Assembly (NCBI GenBank): GCA_013397795.1 | Contig: VZTJ01005902.1 | Span: 1,871,116 to 1,935,115, forward strand | Reading direction: 5' to 3' | Source of the DNA: Orthonyx spaldingii | Lineage: Eukaryota > Chordata > Aves > Passeriformes > Orthonychidae | Length of the DNA stretch: 64,000 nt | In this document: positions 25,321-37,840 of the stretch, in pieces | How the letters are laid out: every line of letters starts with the position of its first letter | Numbering within the stretch: the stretch's first letter is position 1 | The notes under the pieces: model-generated | What the model was told of the DNA's origin: nothing | Databases searched by the model: none | What the model saw: the letters and a program-made list of their open reading frames with translations, nothing else | Translations under genes and position numbers: made by a program

Positions 25321-28300
25321 TCAGGTGGTACAAGTCCCTTGTTCTGGAGTGTGTCCATTGAAATCAAGAAATCTGCCCAATTGTTAGAGGTTCAGAGGAA
25401 CACATTGTTCTGATAGGTATTCACTTTTACTCCATAATATGCTTTAAAAATACACACTGTACAAACCATTTTAAAAAACTCCTATTAAAGTAAGTTTTGC
25501 CATAATAGAGCAGGGAAGCAGCAGGAAGGGAACAAAGGGCTACCCAGCATGACACTTATGCTAGCAAACACCAATTCACACCTGTTAACTACTGTGAATA
25601 AAATCTTTGGAATCAGTTCCTCAAAAAAGTCAAAGAAAGAAAGAAAAACTGTTCACCATGAAAGAAAATGAGAACCTCAGGTGTGCTGCTGAAAGCTTAC
25701 AGAGTCAGATCAGCATTTATAATCAGTAACTTCTGAGACTACCTGAAGGAATGGAAGGAGAGGACTTGGCAGGTATACAAAGTATACACAAGCACAGAAG
25801 AATCCATCCTCGTAATTTTGAAGTGAAATGGAGGATAACCCCACCAGGTCCCGGCAAAGACACAATGTTCTGAACTAAAAGTTCAGCCAGAGCTTTGGTC
25901 GTGGGAGATAATTATAAGGCTGCCTGACCTAACTGACCCAACTTAATGAAACGAGTATGTCTGAACTGAGGAGAAAAGAAAAATATGCAGTGAGCATCAA
26001 AATGGGGTTCCTGATCTGTCACTGCTATTCAGATTCTTATGAAAAGAGATGTGTCATTGTCAAAGGCTTTTCCATTAATAGATGTCAGCCTTGGCGGCTA
26101 CACACAACCAAGCAGAGTACAGAAATTCTGATCTCATTTCTATCTCCACAAATATGGTGACAGTTGCCTGAAAAATGTTGCTGAAGTCTGAAGCGATTGT
26201 ATTCAGGACATCTGCTTAAGATGGGCATTTAATCATTAGTGTTACTTGTGAATCTAAAATCCAAATACACATCCTTGCCTTTGTGACGACTTGGGCAATA
26301 TGGCATCAACATGAACAAGCAGGAAAAATCTGCCACCTCATTTTTAATGGTAATATTCCATTATATGGAAGAGAGTGCTCTTGCAAAGAGACCTAAGATT
26401 ACTGAAGAACCTATGGGTTTACATCTTATGTATTTTAAATCAGCTTTACATTAGCTCTGGTTCCAAAGTAAGCTTAAACTAGAAAAATCCAGCTGTGGAA
26501 GTCTGGCTTGGTGAATTTTCTAGTGGCATGGACGTCTTCCACTGCGTTCCACTGAGAATGGATGATATGGCTTGTGCATCCACAACCCAGCAATTCTTGG
26601 CTCACCATGCAACCCAAACAGACTCTTCATAAATGGCAAAGCATAAATCCTGAGGCTGTATCCCATTTTCCTTTATTTACACACACACATGTAGTCTTAA
26701 CAGTTGCTTCAGCAGGCAAGAGCAAGGTACAGTAGTTAATGTGCAAATTCAGTTCAGCAGAACTCCAACTAAAGCACACCAGCCTCAAGGGCTTTTCTCT
26801 CAAACAGTGATCCTAAGTTCTCCACAGAAGGAAACTTGCTGAACTACATTTTTCTGAACTTTAAAGAAAAAAGTCCTGATTCTAAACTGAATGAGGGAGT
26901 AAATGAATGAGCAACTTCACTGAAAGCAGGAGTGGACCAGGTCTATTCTAGGAGAGCTATAGAGAATCCAGACAACGAAGTCATGACAAGGAAATGTTCC
27001 CACTTTTTTTTTAAAACTCTTTTGTTGTAAGAACATTATCCATTTCAGTGGCTTTATTCTCAGCAGCAAACCTTAGACTAGTCTTTGAGGACTCTTAAAT
27101 AACTTCCAGTATGGATGTAAAAAGGAAGCAAACCAGAACAATCAAACCTAAGGTTTAGTTTTTACCATATTTCTAAGCTATCTTTTTGATTCTCAGGCTC
27201 CCGCCTTCAGCTTTTCCCAAGTCAGTTCCATTCCCATCTTTTTCTCCCTGGATGATTCCCTCACAGCGGGCAGAGAGGCACCACTTCCAGGCAACTCCTG
27301 CTGTGCATCAGTTGTTCCACTGTAGTCTTTTTCTTGAGGCTCCTTTGCACGGATCAGTCTCCCCAGCTACTTTGGCCTCAATTTCCACCCTTCTGTGTCA
27401 TTTGGTGGTTGACTACAGTGAAATCTCGTTTGGTTGGAAGCTGACCTGCTGCCTATTCTGAATAATTTTAGATTTAGTCCTGGGATCTGACTGGGATTTG
27501 TGTTTTAAGAGTCCTTCCATTCTTTACTGGAAATAATGAACCTTTTCAATTTGCCTTATGTGGTATAACATCACAAGATGCCTTTGTTTCATCAAAAAAT
27601 ATCCAAAATAATTAGTATTTAGCTCTTAAATATCTCCTGTTTTCCTTGTTCTTTGAAACAATGACCATCTGGAAAATTATGACGTTCCCATTCTGGCATA
27701 GCAGACCCCTGATGGACAGACCCATGTAATCTTAGAGACTTGGGTCCAGCCTTACGTTCAAATTGGAAACTCATAGTTCTGACAAATAAATAAAAAATGC
27801 TGTGTAAAACTCCTGGTCCTTTTAGAACTTCTCTCTCACTATATGTATCTGTAGATAATTTGAAGAACTGCAGATTAGTAAGGAAATGAAGTTCAGAGGA
27901 GACTTAACAAGCTCACGGCTGTTTTTAACTGGATATTCTAGACTGGAAGACTAGTCATAGATTAATTCCAGGCCAGTCCCTTTAAAGACTACATAACTTT
28001 TAATCTCTGCCTTATCCAGCTCCTCATTTCTCCTGGCTACATCCACATGCTTTTCTCTTGTTCACATTTTTGCTGGGGGAGAAATAAATTTACTTTTGAT
28101 TGTTCTTGGAAGAAAATCTGGGATAATGTGGACAGTAGAGGAGTAGAAGTCTCAACCTGAATGGGGCCAAAAGCATTACTAGTCACTCATTTGTGACTTG
28201 ACCATGCAGCAGCAAAATGTATCCAGTACTGGTGGTGGATACTGGATGGAGTTATCTTAGGTTCTACTTGGACATAGTGCACAGATTTGTTTTACTAAGA

Positions 28301-31300
28301 CAAGGGCCCATCAACAGCTCAACATGTTCTTGGTGTTGCTGCAAGACAGAATTGCACTGCTGTCTTTGACCTTGAAGTAATCAGGATTTTATCTTTGAGG
28401 TAAGATCTATCAACATCACCTTCTTTCATTTGCCAGGCCCAAATTCCTCCTAATATCCATGGAGAACATTTCTGTCTTACCCAACTCCCTTTACATGACT
28501 CTGCTTAAACATATAAGGGTAGAATCATACAATGTTTCTAGGCAAACTGCTTTTTCTTTGGTCTTCACAACACTTCTTCTGTAGGTGTTAACTTTTTTTT
28601 GTCAGGAAATATAAAAAACTCAGTTACTAAATTGTATAAAAGAAATGAACTGGAACAACTACGATAAAGTGATTTCAGAAAGAATATAAAAACTGATCTT
28701 CAAGAACATTTTGAAAAATATTTCTTTCCTGACTAAATGTCTGAGAAAAATGCCAGTATTTCCTTTTTGTACTGGAAGACTCAAAAGGCAAATATAACCA
28801 TAGTAAACTTTGAAAGCATACATAATAAAGCTAAATATCCTGCTTCGTTGTCTCTATTAATGGTATCTTGTGATATTAATTTAAAAAAGAAAGAAAATTA
28901 ACATTACATATTTATTAGCAGATTACTCAAATTATTTATAATATCAGAGGTTCCTGTAAGTACTGCTGAAAATTTTTCCATTAATTTTACTGGGCACAAC
29001 AACATAAAATGACACAAAGTGCTTCTCTCATTTACTTATACTTCTTACCAGGTTATGTAATCTCTTCATTCTGTCACCAGATATATCTCCTTTCTTTTTG
29101 CCCTTAGGATTCTTCTACACAATTTCAGTATGCTTGTCTGGGGGAGAAAAAGGGAAAATATATATATATATTCCATTCAAATTTTGAAAATATCTTATTA
29201 CAACTCTTTCCTTTAACATTAAAAAATATTGTTTTGGGAAACATTTTTTTTCTTGGTAAGGTCTCAAAAAGAAGACCTTCCAGGCTCGAGGACTAGACAC
29301 CCTCACAGTGCAAAGATTCAGCTGAAAATTTTACTCAGGACTGGAAGTGGAGTTGGCAGATTGATTTAAATTAGGCAGGCCTGGCTCTATATTGGGAAGT
29401 CTATGCTTGCATATCCATTTTTTTTACACCAGTGCTTCTTTTGGATTCTTAGATAAAAGAGAATAAAGTGGGCATTCTCCACTTGATGCAATTTCACTAT
29501 ACAGTGATTCCCATCAATGTATAATTAAAAGTGGATTTCCTTTTCCCTGAGATGGGGGAGGGTCTGCATAAACCTGGTTGATGTGAAGTGAACAAAGAGA
29601 ACTTTCATGAGTTCTCCTGCAAACAGTCTATCAGTTACAATTCCTAGTGTTCACACTGCTGCACTGTTCAAAAGGAGCTCTAAAAAAAAAGTCAAGCAGG
29701 GGGTCCAAGAAAAATTCAACCCGCATGCCAACTAAGGGAAAGAAAGAGAAGGCAGGAAAAAAAACCTAGCTTTTGTTGTAAAAAGAACTAATGAAGCTGC
29801 TCTTAGAACTGTCCATGGTGACACAACAAGCCTGTGCACCCACACACATTGTGAGAATGCCAGTCACCCACAGTAATGAGAAAAGGAAACACTGTGGGCA
29901 AAGGAAATATATGAATACATTGCTTTTATGGTTTAACTGTAGGAAATCACAACGCTGGCCCACAATATCTTGTGCCAACTGACGAAAGTGGTAAAGTTAT
30001 ACATATGGTTGTCTACTTATATTTTTCTTACAGACAAGATGGACTGGTGGGGGGTAAAATCCCATTATCATTATAAATTGCTAATTAAATAATTATCAAT
30101 TAGATGGGCAGACAGAACTCATTCCAATGAATTCCTTAGAGGGCTTTCAGTAAAGAAAAACAGTAATTTTGATTATTTTTTTTTATCCATACTTCCTGCC
30201 TAGGGGCTCTAAATAGAGATGATATATGATGTATCCCATGTTAGACTTTCACACAGTATATCTTGTGTTAGAGCTCAGGGACAAACACTGAACTTCGGTG
30301 CATATATAGATCTTTTTTCGGTTTTTCAGATAAATGGCCTTAATTTCATGATATTAATTAGATACCCAGGGTTATTTCCTAAGGAATAAAAAGAATACTT
30401 TCCAGATTTTTACATGGCTTTGAGAAATCACTTTTTCCCAAGTAACTGATATTTTCTAATACGTCATTGCATTTTCTTTTCCCTTTTTTGCATAATCCAG
30501 AATTTTCTTTTAAATTAAACATTAAAATATGTAATACAGATATGTATACATATGATAGGCAGGATTGAACACAGTGCAAGGAGTATTTTTAATGTTCATT
30601 AACTCCAGAACCAATGCAAAATTAAACCCTTTGCTTGCACGTTTTAGCTGTCAAGTTTTCAAACCAGACCCTTGGGCAAAATCAAAGTTGTAAAAGTACA
30701 GAGCAACAGAAATGATCCTGTCCCATCCTGTACCCCTTATTCATGTAAGTAATTTTTCTGAGCAGAAGGGACCCTCTGGCTCTAATAAACTTACTCAGCT
30801 ATAATCAGTCATTAGTCACATGTGCACAGAGTGGTTGCACCCACACTTTTTTGTCCTAAATCAGTTTTGCAAGACAATTATTAGCTATTAGGATTTGCAA
30901 GTGCTGTTTAAGAAATCTTCAGTTGCCTGTGACAAGGAATATTTTCTAAGAACAGTTCTGCAGACTGAACTAAGAGTCATATTAATGTTTGGGACAGAGT
31001 TTTCATTGCCAGCAAGCACCAACAAAAAGTGAGGAACGGAAATGGTAACATGAAAGATGGACTTTTAATTCTAAAGCCAGGAACATTTAAATATGAATAG
31101 GGCTTGCTGCCGTCCTCTATCTTTTGTCAGGAAATATGAAGCTCTGGAAGTCCTTTTGTTGCCTTCTTTGTTAACTGTATGAGGCTGAAAGAAGTTAGAT
31201 GGCTTGTTTCATTTTCAGACCCTGTCACAATGAGGGTCTCAAAAATGAATGCTGGTAAATACATGAAAATGCTGAAGGGTTCATAAAGGATAGAAAACTT

Positions 31301-32617
31301 TTTCATAATCTTCTGTCACTGGATGACTTACCGGGGACAATAATAATGAAAAACAAACACCAAGGAAAAATTTTTAAGGTTTAGAAAGGGAAACAGAGTT
31401 GCAGAATAAAATGAAAATACCATGACATAGATAGATATTTGAGAACAAGACCAGGAGATATAAAGTATATTTAGTAATATGCAATCCTTTAACTTCCTAT
31501 TTTGCTATTTTCCCTGTTAGTTTCTGGGATATCACAGAAGCCCAAGGTAAGTTCCTCACAGTGATGTTCTCTAATGTGATTTACTTTCAGGAATACTTAA
31601 TGGAGAAAGGTGCCTACTACATTTAGTTATTGAGTTTTTGTTCATGGTTCAGGATTGATCCACTTGAGTCTTTCAGCAGGGAGTAGTTTTCCAGTGTGAC
31701 ACAGCATGACTCCAAATCAATAAGGTTAATAGATGTGGTGGCCACACAGTCAGAGGTGATGTGCCTGGCATTTTCCATGCCAATGAAGAAAATTTCTGAT
31801 GACGAGATGTCATTTTTGTGCCGGCAGTAATGTCACCCTGATTACCTAGAGCACATAGCCAGTTAGTAAGTTAGCAAGACTGTAAATGGCCCATTAATCT
31901 GAATTATCTTTACAGGAACTGTTTCAAAAATTTTGCTTGCACCCAAATTGCTGGCGCCTCTGTGATTCTTAAAATGCCAACAGTGTACTTGCTACATAAA
32001 AACAATACTGCTGTGTAAAAGTGACTAAACGGGAATCACTAGCCTGGGACCTCACTGTATCTTTAAACTCTCAACAGCATAAAATATGCAATGCCAGCCT
32101 TTAAAAAAAAAAAAGGCATGTTGTTTTAAAAAATAGACACATGAGCAAAGAGAAAAAAGATACAATGCAAGATACCACTGGAAAAAAGTAATAGTGTGGA
32201 TGACAAATCTACTGATGTAATGAGAATGTGATATGTTGGTGTTCCTGCAGTTCTAATTTTCTCTGACTTTTTAAAATATGCAAACTCTTAACAGTGCCTC
32301 CCAGATCATTAATGGGTACATATTCCCAGATGGCCTGCATTGTGAACAAAGTGTTGGACCGGACTGGAAAGAGAAATCTGTTTAATATTCCAATATCTAA
32401 ATGTCAGGAAGGTGTAATTCAGACTGCCACTGAAAGATGAGCTGAACAGAATACAATTTGTGGTGACTTTAGTTAACAAATGGCATTAAGGGAAGAATTT
32501 CCATAATTAAATCATTAACTAATATGAAATATTGATTTCCTCTCTGATGTTACTGTATTATCACTTGTCAGACTTGCAGATAAGCGAAGAGCACTCAGTG
32601 CAGTCCCTAGCAGGAAC
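25321..32617. other. Long unique non-coding stretch
   Basis: No gene, tRNA or confident repeat recognised in about 7.3 kb. Open frames are below 92 codons. Short simple tracts occur, for example TA alternation near 29157-29170 and A12 at 32103-32114. The interval 31750-32010, with ATGAC and GTCAT facing each other near 31800 and a retained CpG in GTGCCGGCAG, resembles conserved non-coding DNA but is not provable here. Confidence 0.45.
32103..32114. repeat. A12 homopolymer
   Basis: Twelve consecutive A bases in AT-rich sequence. Low-complexity only. Confidence 0.8.
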
Positions 32618-32755
32618 AACAATAATTTGCATTATGATAACACTGTCGAACACTATCAAGCACAGAAAACAGAGCAAGGTGCCATGTGTGCCAAGCCATC
32701 CTTGCCCCAAAGAGCTCACAGATAACATTTTGATGAAAAACAATAGGATGGTTGC
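32618..32755 (-). repeat. Ancient amniote MIR/CORE-SINE-like relic
   Basis: The plus strand reads AATAATTTGCATTATG, then a decayed middle, then CCTTGCCCCAAAGAGCTCAC, followed by a purine-rich segment. This order matches the widespread amniote repeat whose consensus ends in a CCCTGCCCCAAAGAGCTTAC-like block and belongs with MIR-type SINEs. In that family this reading is antisense to the SINE, hence the minus strand. It lies inside the longest open frame of the window, so that frame is most likely accidental. The family name is from memory and was not checked against a repeat library. Confidence 0.5.
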
Positions 32756-33699
32756 AAGGGATGTCTGTGCAAACAGACTGGATAAAATGATGATTTGTAC
32801 TGGGAGGCTGCTCCCACACTGGCTTCCTCAAACTCTCTCCTGCGAGGTAACTGATTTAGAGCTTCTCCTGGTCACCTCTGCAAGGCTTCTACACAGCTGC
32901 TTATCTGACGAGATAAATTCTATTTCAGTTAATATCAAGAACGTCCATTTTCTAACAGTGAAATTTTGGAGTTTTTTGGCTGCTCTGTATATATTCCTGT
33001 TGCCCAAGGGAAGTTTAGTACGTACCATGGCAGCAATACAACACATTAAATAATGATTTTACTTATATTCCAGTATGCTCATTAAACATGTTAAATAGTG
33101 GAACATATTAAGTTAACTTGAAAATGCAGAAGGACTAGAAGAGGCAAGATTAAAAAAAATTTACACTGAAAAGATCCTCCTTAATTGAGTTGTAATCAGT
33201 TAGTATTGATCATTAGTCCTTTTATCAGCATGATGAAGATAATGATGATAATGATGACGATGATGCAATGTGCAGCACTTGGATCATAAAGAGAGGATGG
33301 AAAATTGTTTAAATATTTGATGATAATTCTTTCTTGAAGGTGATACACACTGCACAACATTGTATATTGCTCTCAAATTCATGACAAGGCTTGAAAAGAA
33401 GTTGAATAAGCAAATTTTTTTATATGTACATTTCTTGACCTGCTTTTAAAGAAATGGTCCACTCTTCACTAAAATTGAAAGATGCTATCTTTTTAAGAAA
33501 TGCTTAAAAAAAAATGTTATTTTCTACCTCAGTCTTTCAGCAGGAAAGCAGTTCTTTTGCCAGTCAAACATTCAAAAATCATGTCTCATTTGAATAAATT
33601 AACATATTTTGTGGCAAAAATTAATTCCAAGGAAGGAACAATAAATACGAAAGCAATTTAAATGGTGTATTTTACAGGGAAGGGGGGAAAAAAAAGAAA
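32756..33699. other. Unique sequence between the SINE relic and the enhancer-like block
   Basis: AT-rich sequence with no gene recognised. It contains the GAT-rich tract at 33231-33265 and a T/A-rich stretch near 33410-33430. Confidence 0.45.
33231..33265. repeat. Imperfect GAT-rich microsatellite
   Basis: Tandem GAT/GATAAT units with single-base interruptions, including GATGATAATGATGACGATGA. About 35 bp long. Confidence 0.75.
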
Positions 33700-33705
33700 A
33701 CCCAA

Positions 33706-33718
33706 CATTGTCATGCAT
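33706..33718 (+). promoter_or_regulatory. SOX-POU composite motif, left copy
   Basis: CATTGTCATGCAT, followed by ATG. The SOX half CATTGT abuts the POU half ATGCAT with one base between, as in known SOX2-OCT4 sites. Confidence 0.45.
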
Positions 33719-34248
33719 ATGACAGCTCAGCTAATTTGATGGGCTTTGATGTTAATTTAGGGTTTACTTTAATTTCAAAACATATTTTTTCACTTAATAA
33801 GGGAAACAAAAGAAACTTTCAACCAGTTTGTTATCTGGGAATGTTTTGGCTTCTCAAATGTGAGAACATGATTGTTTTTATTTCCAGGAGGAGATAATAA
33901 CACTGAAGCAATAAAAAAGAGTCAAGGCAGCTTGCACAGCACAGGAAGTTCACAGCCAGAGACTTAATTTCCCACACAATGTACTGTGCAATGGGCCCAT
34001 TAACATAGATGAATAGGCTCTTTAAAGGTTTTTTTTTTCCAGATATGCAGCTGCTGCTGAATGGTGCTATGTTAATAAGGTACTCACTTGCCTATTCTTC
34101 AGGTACTCTGGCATTCTCTACCTAGGTAATCTCCATATAGGAAAAGCTATTAGGGGTTGTATCTCCTACCACACCTTCAATTATTTTAACACCTGCACTG
34201 ATAATCCAGGCAAGGTAAACTGGTAGGGGGCCAAGAGTCTAAGTCCAT

Positions 34249-34300
34249 CCTCTTCCCCCCTCCAGAAGTCACATCTCAGGGGGAGGGGCTGAAGAAGAGG
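34249..34300. repeat. Imperfect inverted repeat, polypyrimidine/polypurine
   Basis: CCTCTTCCCCCCTCC at 34249-34263 faces a GGAGGGG...AAGAAGAGG arm at 34282-34300, with a bulge of a few bases and a loop of about 18 bases. It could form a GC-rich hairpin in an AT-rich region or simply be two KLF/SP-type sites in opposite orientation. Confidence 0.45.
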
Positions 34301-34440
34301 GGGAAAGGAAAAAAAAGTAAAGTCACTTTTATTACACATCAGTGGGAACATTCTGAAAAAGCTTTCATGCCTAGGAAATTGTTATTTCTTCAAACAACTG
34401 ACAGCCTGCAGAGGAAACTCTAATGGAAATCCAGCTCATG

Positions 34441-34453
34441 CATTGTTATGCAT
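34441..34453 (+). promoter_or_regulatory. SOX-POU composite motif, right copy
   Basis: CATTGTTATGCAT, differing from the left copy only at the T/C in the spacer position. Flanking bases differ from those of the left copy, so this is not a local duplication. Confidence 0.45.
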
Positions 34454-34560
34454 GGCCCTCATGTAGATACATGGGGGTGGATTAAGTTAGCTTCCAAAGG
34501 GTCTATTGTGTGCAGCATTAATTTGCAGTGCTCTTGATATTTGAGTTTGAAGGTTTTACA

Positions 34561-36410
34561 ACCTTTGTGTTTACTTAGATGCACTATATCCTACGTTTGT
34601 TTATTTCCTTCCACAATCTCTTATTACCCAGTAAATGTTACATTTATCTTTATTAACTTTCAATATGTTGCTGTAAGTTACAGAGAAGGAAATAATTACA
34701 ACCTCCTTCAGATGAATTAGTTTTACAGAAGAGATTTGGCTTATTTTTTTTTCTTCCTGGTCAGTTCTGACTTTTCCATCTGTTAAAACAGTGGCCTTCT
34801 TTATTAAGACAGTGGAGTAAGAGCATAAAAATTGTGTCTTTTATTATTATACTAATATTAACATATAACAAAATATATTTCCCTTGTCATATATGATAAA
34901 TAAATAAACAAACCAACAAATAGTCTTCTAAGAGAATCTGGCACTGGTGCAATTGCCTCTTACTAGACAGAGACAGAAGAAAAAAAAAATGCACATACCA
35001 CTCTCCATCATCACAACCTTTCCACTGTTTCCTCGGAATCCATTACAAATTTGTTGCTATAACCTACAGGTCTTTTTCTTCCAATATTAAGATGCAAAAT
35101 ACAAACAAAACTTTTCCCCTGCTACCTTACTTGTTTTCTTATTTTCCTGTAAAGATTAATATACACTGCAGACAGGCACTTTTGTAAATTCAACTTTTCA
35201 GTGAGGTTTACATTCAGAAGTTCCTAATGGATTTTTATTTGAACTTGTCAGGGATGTCTAGAAGTGTTAGTTTTTCAACACTGAACTAAGAACTCAAAGT
35301 AACTTGTGCATTCAAAGGAAGCTATGATCCTAATCTGAACTAAAGGGCTCAATTGAATAAAAATAGCTTATGCTCGAGTAACTCAAGTTATGTGTGGCTC
35401 CTTCCCCTCCCCCTTTATACTGAAGTCAGTCAGTTAGGCATTTTTGTATTTTAATAACACAAAAGGGTTTCTCGCGGAAAGAAATAAATGCCTGACTTAC
35501 AGTAATTAGGGTCTGAGTAGTATCCGGTGCACAGTTTACTCAGAAAAACCCCCCAACACTAAGGGAAGACCTCTTAAAACTGCAGAAAGTCTTGAATTCA
35601 GGTTTTGATGCTACATAATGGATAAGAGAAAAGAAATTGCCTTCTTTAGGGCTCAGTCATTCACTCATTAGGGCACAACAGCAAAAACAGCGGCCTCTGG
35701 ACCTGCCTGCTTGTTAGGATGAGGAAGACTATTTGTAAACTGTCCCAGACTGACCAAGAACTTCAAACCCAATGACAGAAGACAGCAATCTCAGCTGTTG
35801 AAGTGAGATCTTAATCCAACTTTTTGGGCTCAGGACCTTTTCTGATGTTCTAGGAAATTATAACAGCAGGGATAGAAGGAACTGCATTTCACAGACCTGT
35901 TTGAAGTGCTGTGGTACTACTGGCATTACATAAAACAATAGCACAGCTTCCTCTAGAACATGATAAAAGGCATGTGAAACCATGGCTGGTCCAGAGAATA
36001 TGGATCCATTGCTTCTGTTCTCCTTGTTTTATAACACAAGGAACAGGAGTGATAATAGAGAGATGCAAATTCAAAACCAATGAAAAGGAAACCCTTTTCT
36101 CCCTCACTTTGGATATTTAGGCTGTCAATATGCAATATCACATTATTTCACCAAAGCCAGAATAAATCCAACAGAATAAGCAGAAATCCAATGCTTGTAT
36201 GACACAAGGATGTCCAGTATTAAAATAGTTCATTTGAATTACTGGAAAATAAGTGACCTGTGCCTAAAGCAGTGTTGTCCTCATTTGCTGTCACAAAATT
36301 CTGTGTCTTCAACTGAATATTTAGACCCTGGCTCCTGCCAGAGATACGGTGCTGCAATATATATACCTCTTCCTTGATACAACAAAACAATTCTCCCATT
36401 GGGTTGGATT
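34561..36410. other. Unique non-coding sequence without genes
   Basis: AT-rich sequence with no gene or recognisable repeat. The three overlapping frames near 35889-36141 lie on both strands and lack similarity to known proteins. Confidence 0.45.
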
Positions 36411-36416
36411 CAGAGA

Positions 36417-36432
36417 TTTTTTTTTTTTTTTT
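36417..36432. repeat. T16 homopolymer
   Basis: Sixteen T in a row, about 35 bases before a T/G-rich tract. Low-complexity sequence. Confidence 0.85.
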
Positions 36433-36467
36433 AGTGAAACTACAAGAACTAGAAAGCAGAAAGTGCT

Positions 36468-36538
36468 TGTGGTTTTCTTTTTTTTCTTTTCTTGGGTTGT
36501 TTGTGTGTGGTTTGTTTTTGTGTTGATTTTTTTAATTT
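36468..36538. repeat. T/G-rich low-complexity tract
   Basis: About 70 bases made almost only of T and G with a few C, ending in T- and A-runs. Such strand-asymmetric GT tracts are common in bird genomes. No retroelement was recognised next to it. Confidence 0.65.
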
Positions 36539-37780
36539 AAAAAAATTTTAAGATAGATAACTCCAAAGTTTTTCCAAAATAGAGCAAAGAACTGGGTAAA
36601 TATCATATAGCCTATTTTGCTCTTGTAAAAGCTGGTAAAGGCCTTGTGGTCAGGTATACTTCTCTAGCGGAGCTGCTGTTTATTTAATATATGAGGTACG
36701 AGCACACTTGCTGCATGTTAATTTTGTGTAGCTTTTTACAACCTCCCCCTATTCCACGAGAGAAGTCATATACAAAGAATGCATCATACTCCTTCATTTT
36801 TTATGTGTGCCTTCTTTAAGCAATCATTCCAAAGAACATGTGCCCTGAAATTTGATAATGAATGCTCAGTGTATTAAAGAAGGGTCTGACTTGCCTTTGG
36901 TTTCAAAGTGTGCACAGTACACTTTCGATCTCCACCCTTGACAAGCCAGGGAAGGAAATCTGCTCCAGTGCTCGCAGTAACTCACATGTTCACTGGCCTC
37001 AGAGCATCATGGAGAGGTGCAGGACAGACCAGAGCAATCCTCTCTCATTACTGAAACCTTCCAAGTAGGTATGGAACTCTCTGTATCTCCACTTTCCCAT
37101 CTTTTTGGAGCCAACCAGGAGTAAGCAAAATGAAAAGCTTTTACCATTTTGTGCACCTTTTAAACACAAGGAGCAGTCTACCTCATAATCTCCTTCTGAC
37201 TCATACAATATTGAATATTGAATGAATACCTGGGGTTACCCGTGGTAGTGAAGAGGTGAAAGTCAACAGTTTCCTATTCAGGAAATGAACAGGTACCATG
37301 AATCTTCAGGGCAGGTTACTCTTCCAGAGTCTCTGAACACGTTCAGTTGACCTGGGGAAGCCAGGAGGAGTGGTTAAAGGAACTGTACTCTGTGGTGGAA
37401 GAAGATGAATTAAGCTACACAATTTGTACATCTGAGATAGTAAAAGACACCCTTCAAAGTTGAGGAGTGGTCAATCAGAAGTTTGTTACTAGCCCAGGAA
37501 AATTATAGGTGCTCTCTAGAGAGTAAAAACAATTGGAAAGGGTCTAGTCAAGTGGAAGAAAAAGTTTAATGAGAAACATTGTAAGGAAAAAGTAAACATA
37601 AAGAGAAGGAAACAGAAAATCAGATCTCAAAGTAGTGAAAACAATTGGAGAATAGTAAATACCTGTGCAAAGTAAAGCACAAATTGTGGGACACATGGTG
37701 CATGAGTGACAATGAAAAGCAAATGAAGGGCAATAAAAGGATACCTGCCTGCCTCATTTGGATAATGATATTACTCTGTC
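36539..37780. other. Unique non-coding sequence without genes
   Basis: No exon, RNA gene or repeat recognised. The stretch 36640-36790 reads as complex, possibly conserved sequence without a decisive motif. Confidence 0.4.
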
Positions 37781-37840
37781 AAAAAAAAAAAACCAACAAA
37801 CAACAAAAACCCAAACAACAACAACAACAACAACAAAACC
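37781..37840. repeat. A12 run plus (AAC)n microsatellite
   Basis: A12 at 37781-37792 is followed by C-interrupted A-rich sequence and then almost eight perfect AAC units at 37814-37836. The plus strand contains no G or T throughout. A 66-codon frame ends in this tract with a Lys/Gln-rich tail and is spurious. Confidence 0.9.

Larger units (their letters stand above)
33700..34560. promoter_or_regulatory. Enhancer-like block with two SOX-POU composite motifs
   Basis: About 860 bp of complex, non-repetitive sequence flanked by two copies of one composite motif: CATTGTCATGCAT at 33706-33718 and CATTGTTATGCAT at 34441-34453. Between them lie TCF/LEF-like CTTTGATG near 33750, several TAAT/ATTA cores, and a pyrimidine/purine inverted pair at 34249-34263 and 34282-34300 that includes a GGGGAGGGG KLF/SP-like site. 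CATTGT followed directly by an ATGCAT/ATGCAAAT octamer half is the classical SOX2-OCT4 or SOX-BRN arrangement. Such blocks in gene-poor DNA commonly act as developmental enhancers, but this one is inferred from motifs only, and the target gene is outside the window. Confidence 0.4.

Noticed and set aside
28518..28535. AGAATCATACAATG resembling the start of an antisense CR1 tail
   Set aside because: The following bases do not continue into the CR1 consensus, so it is probably chance.
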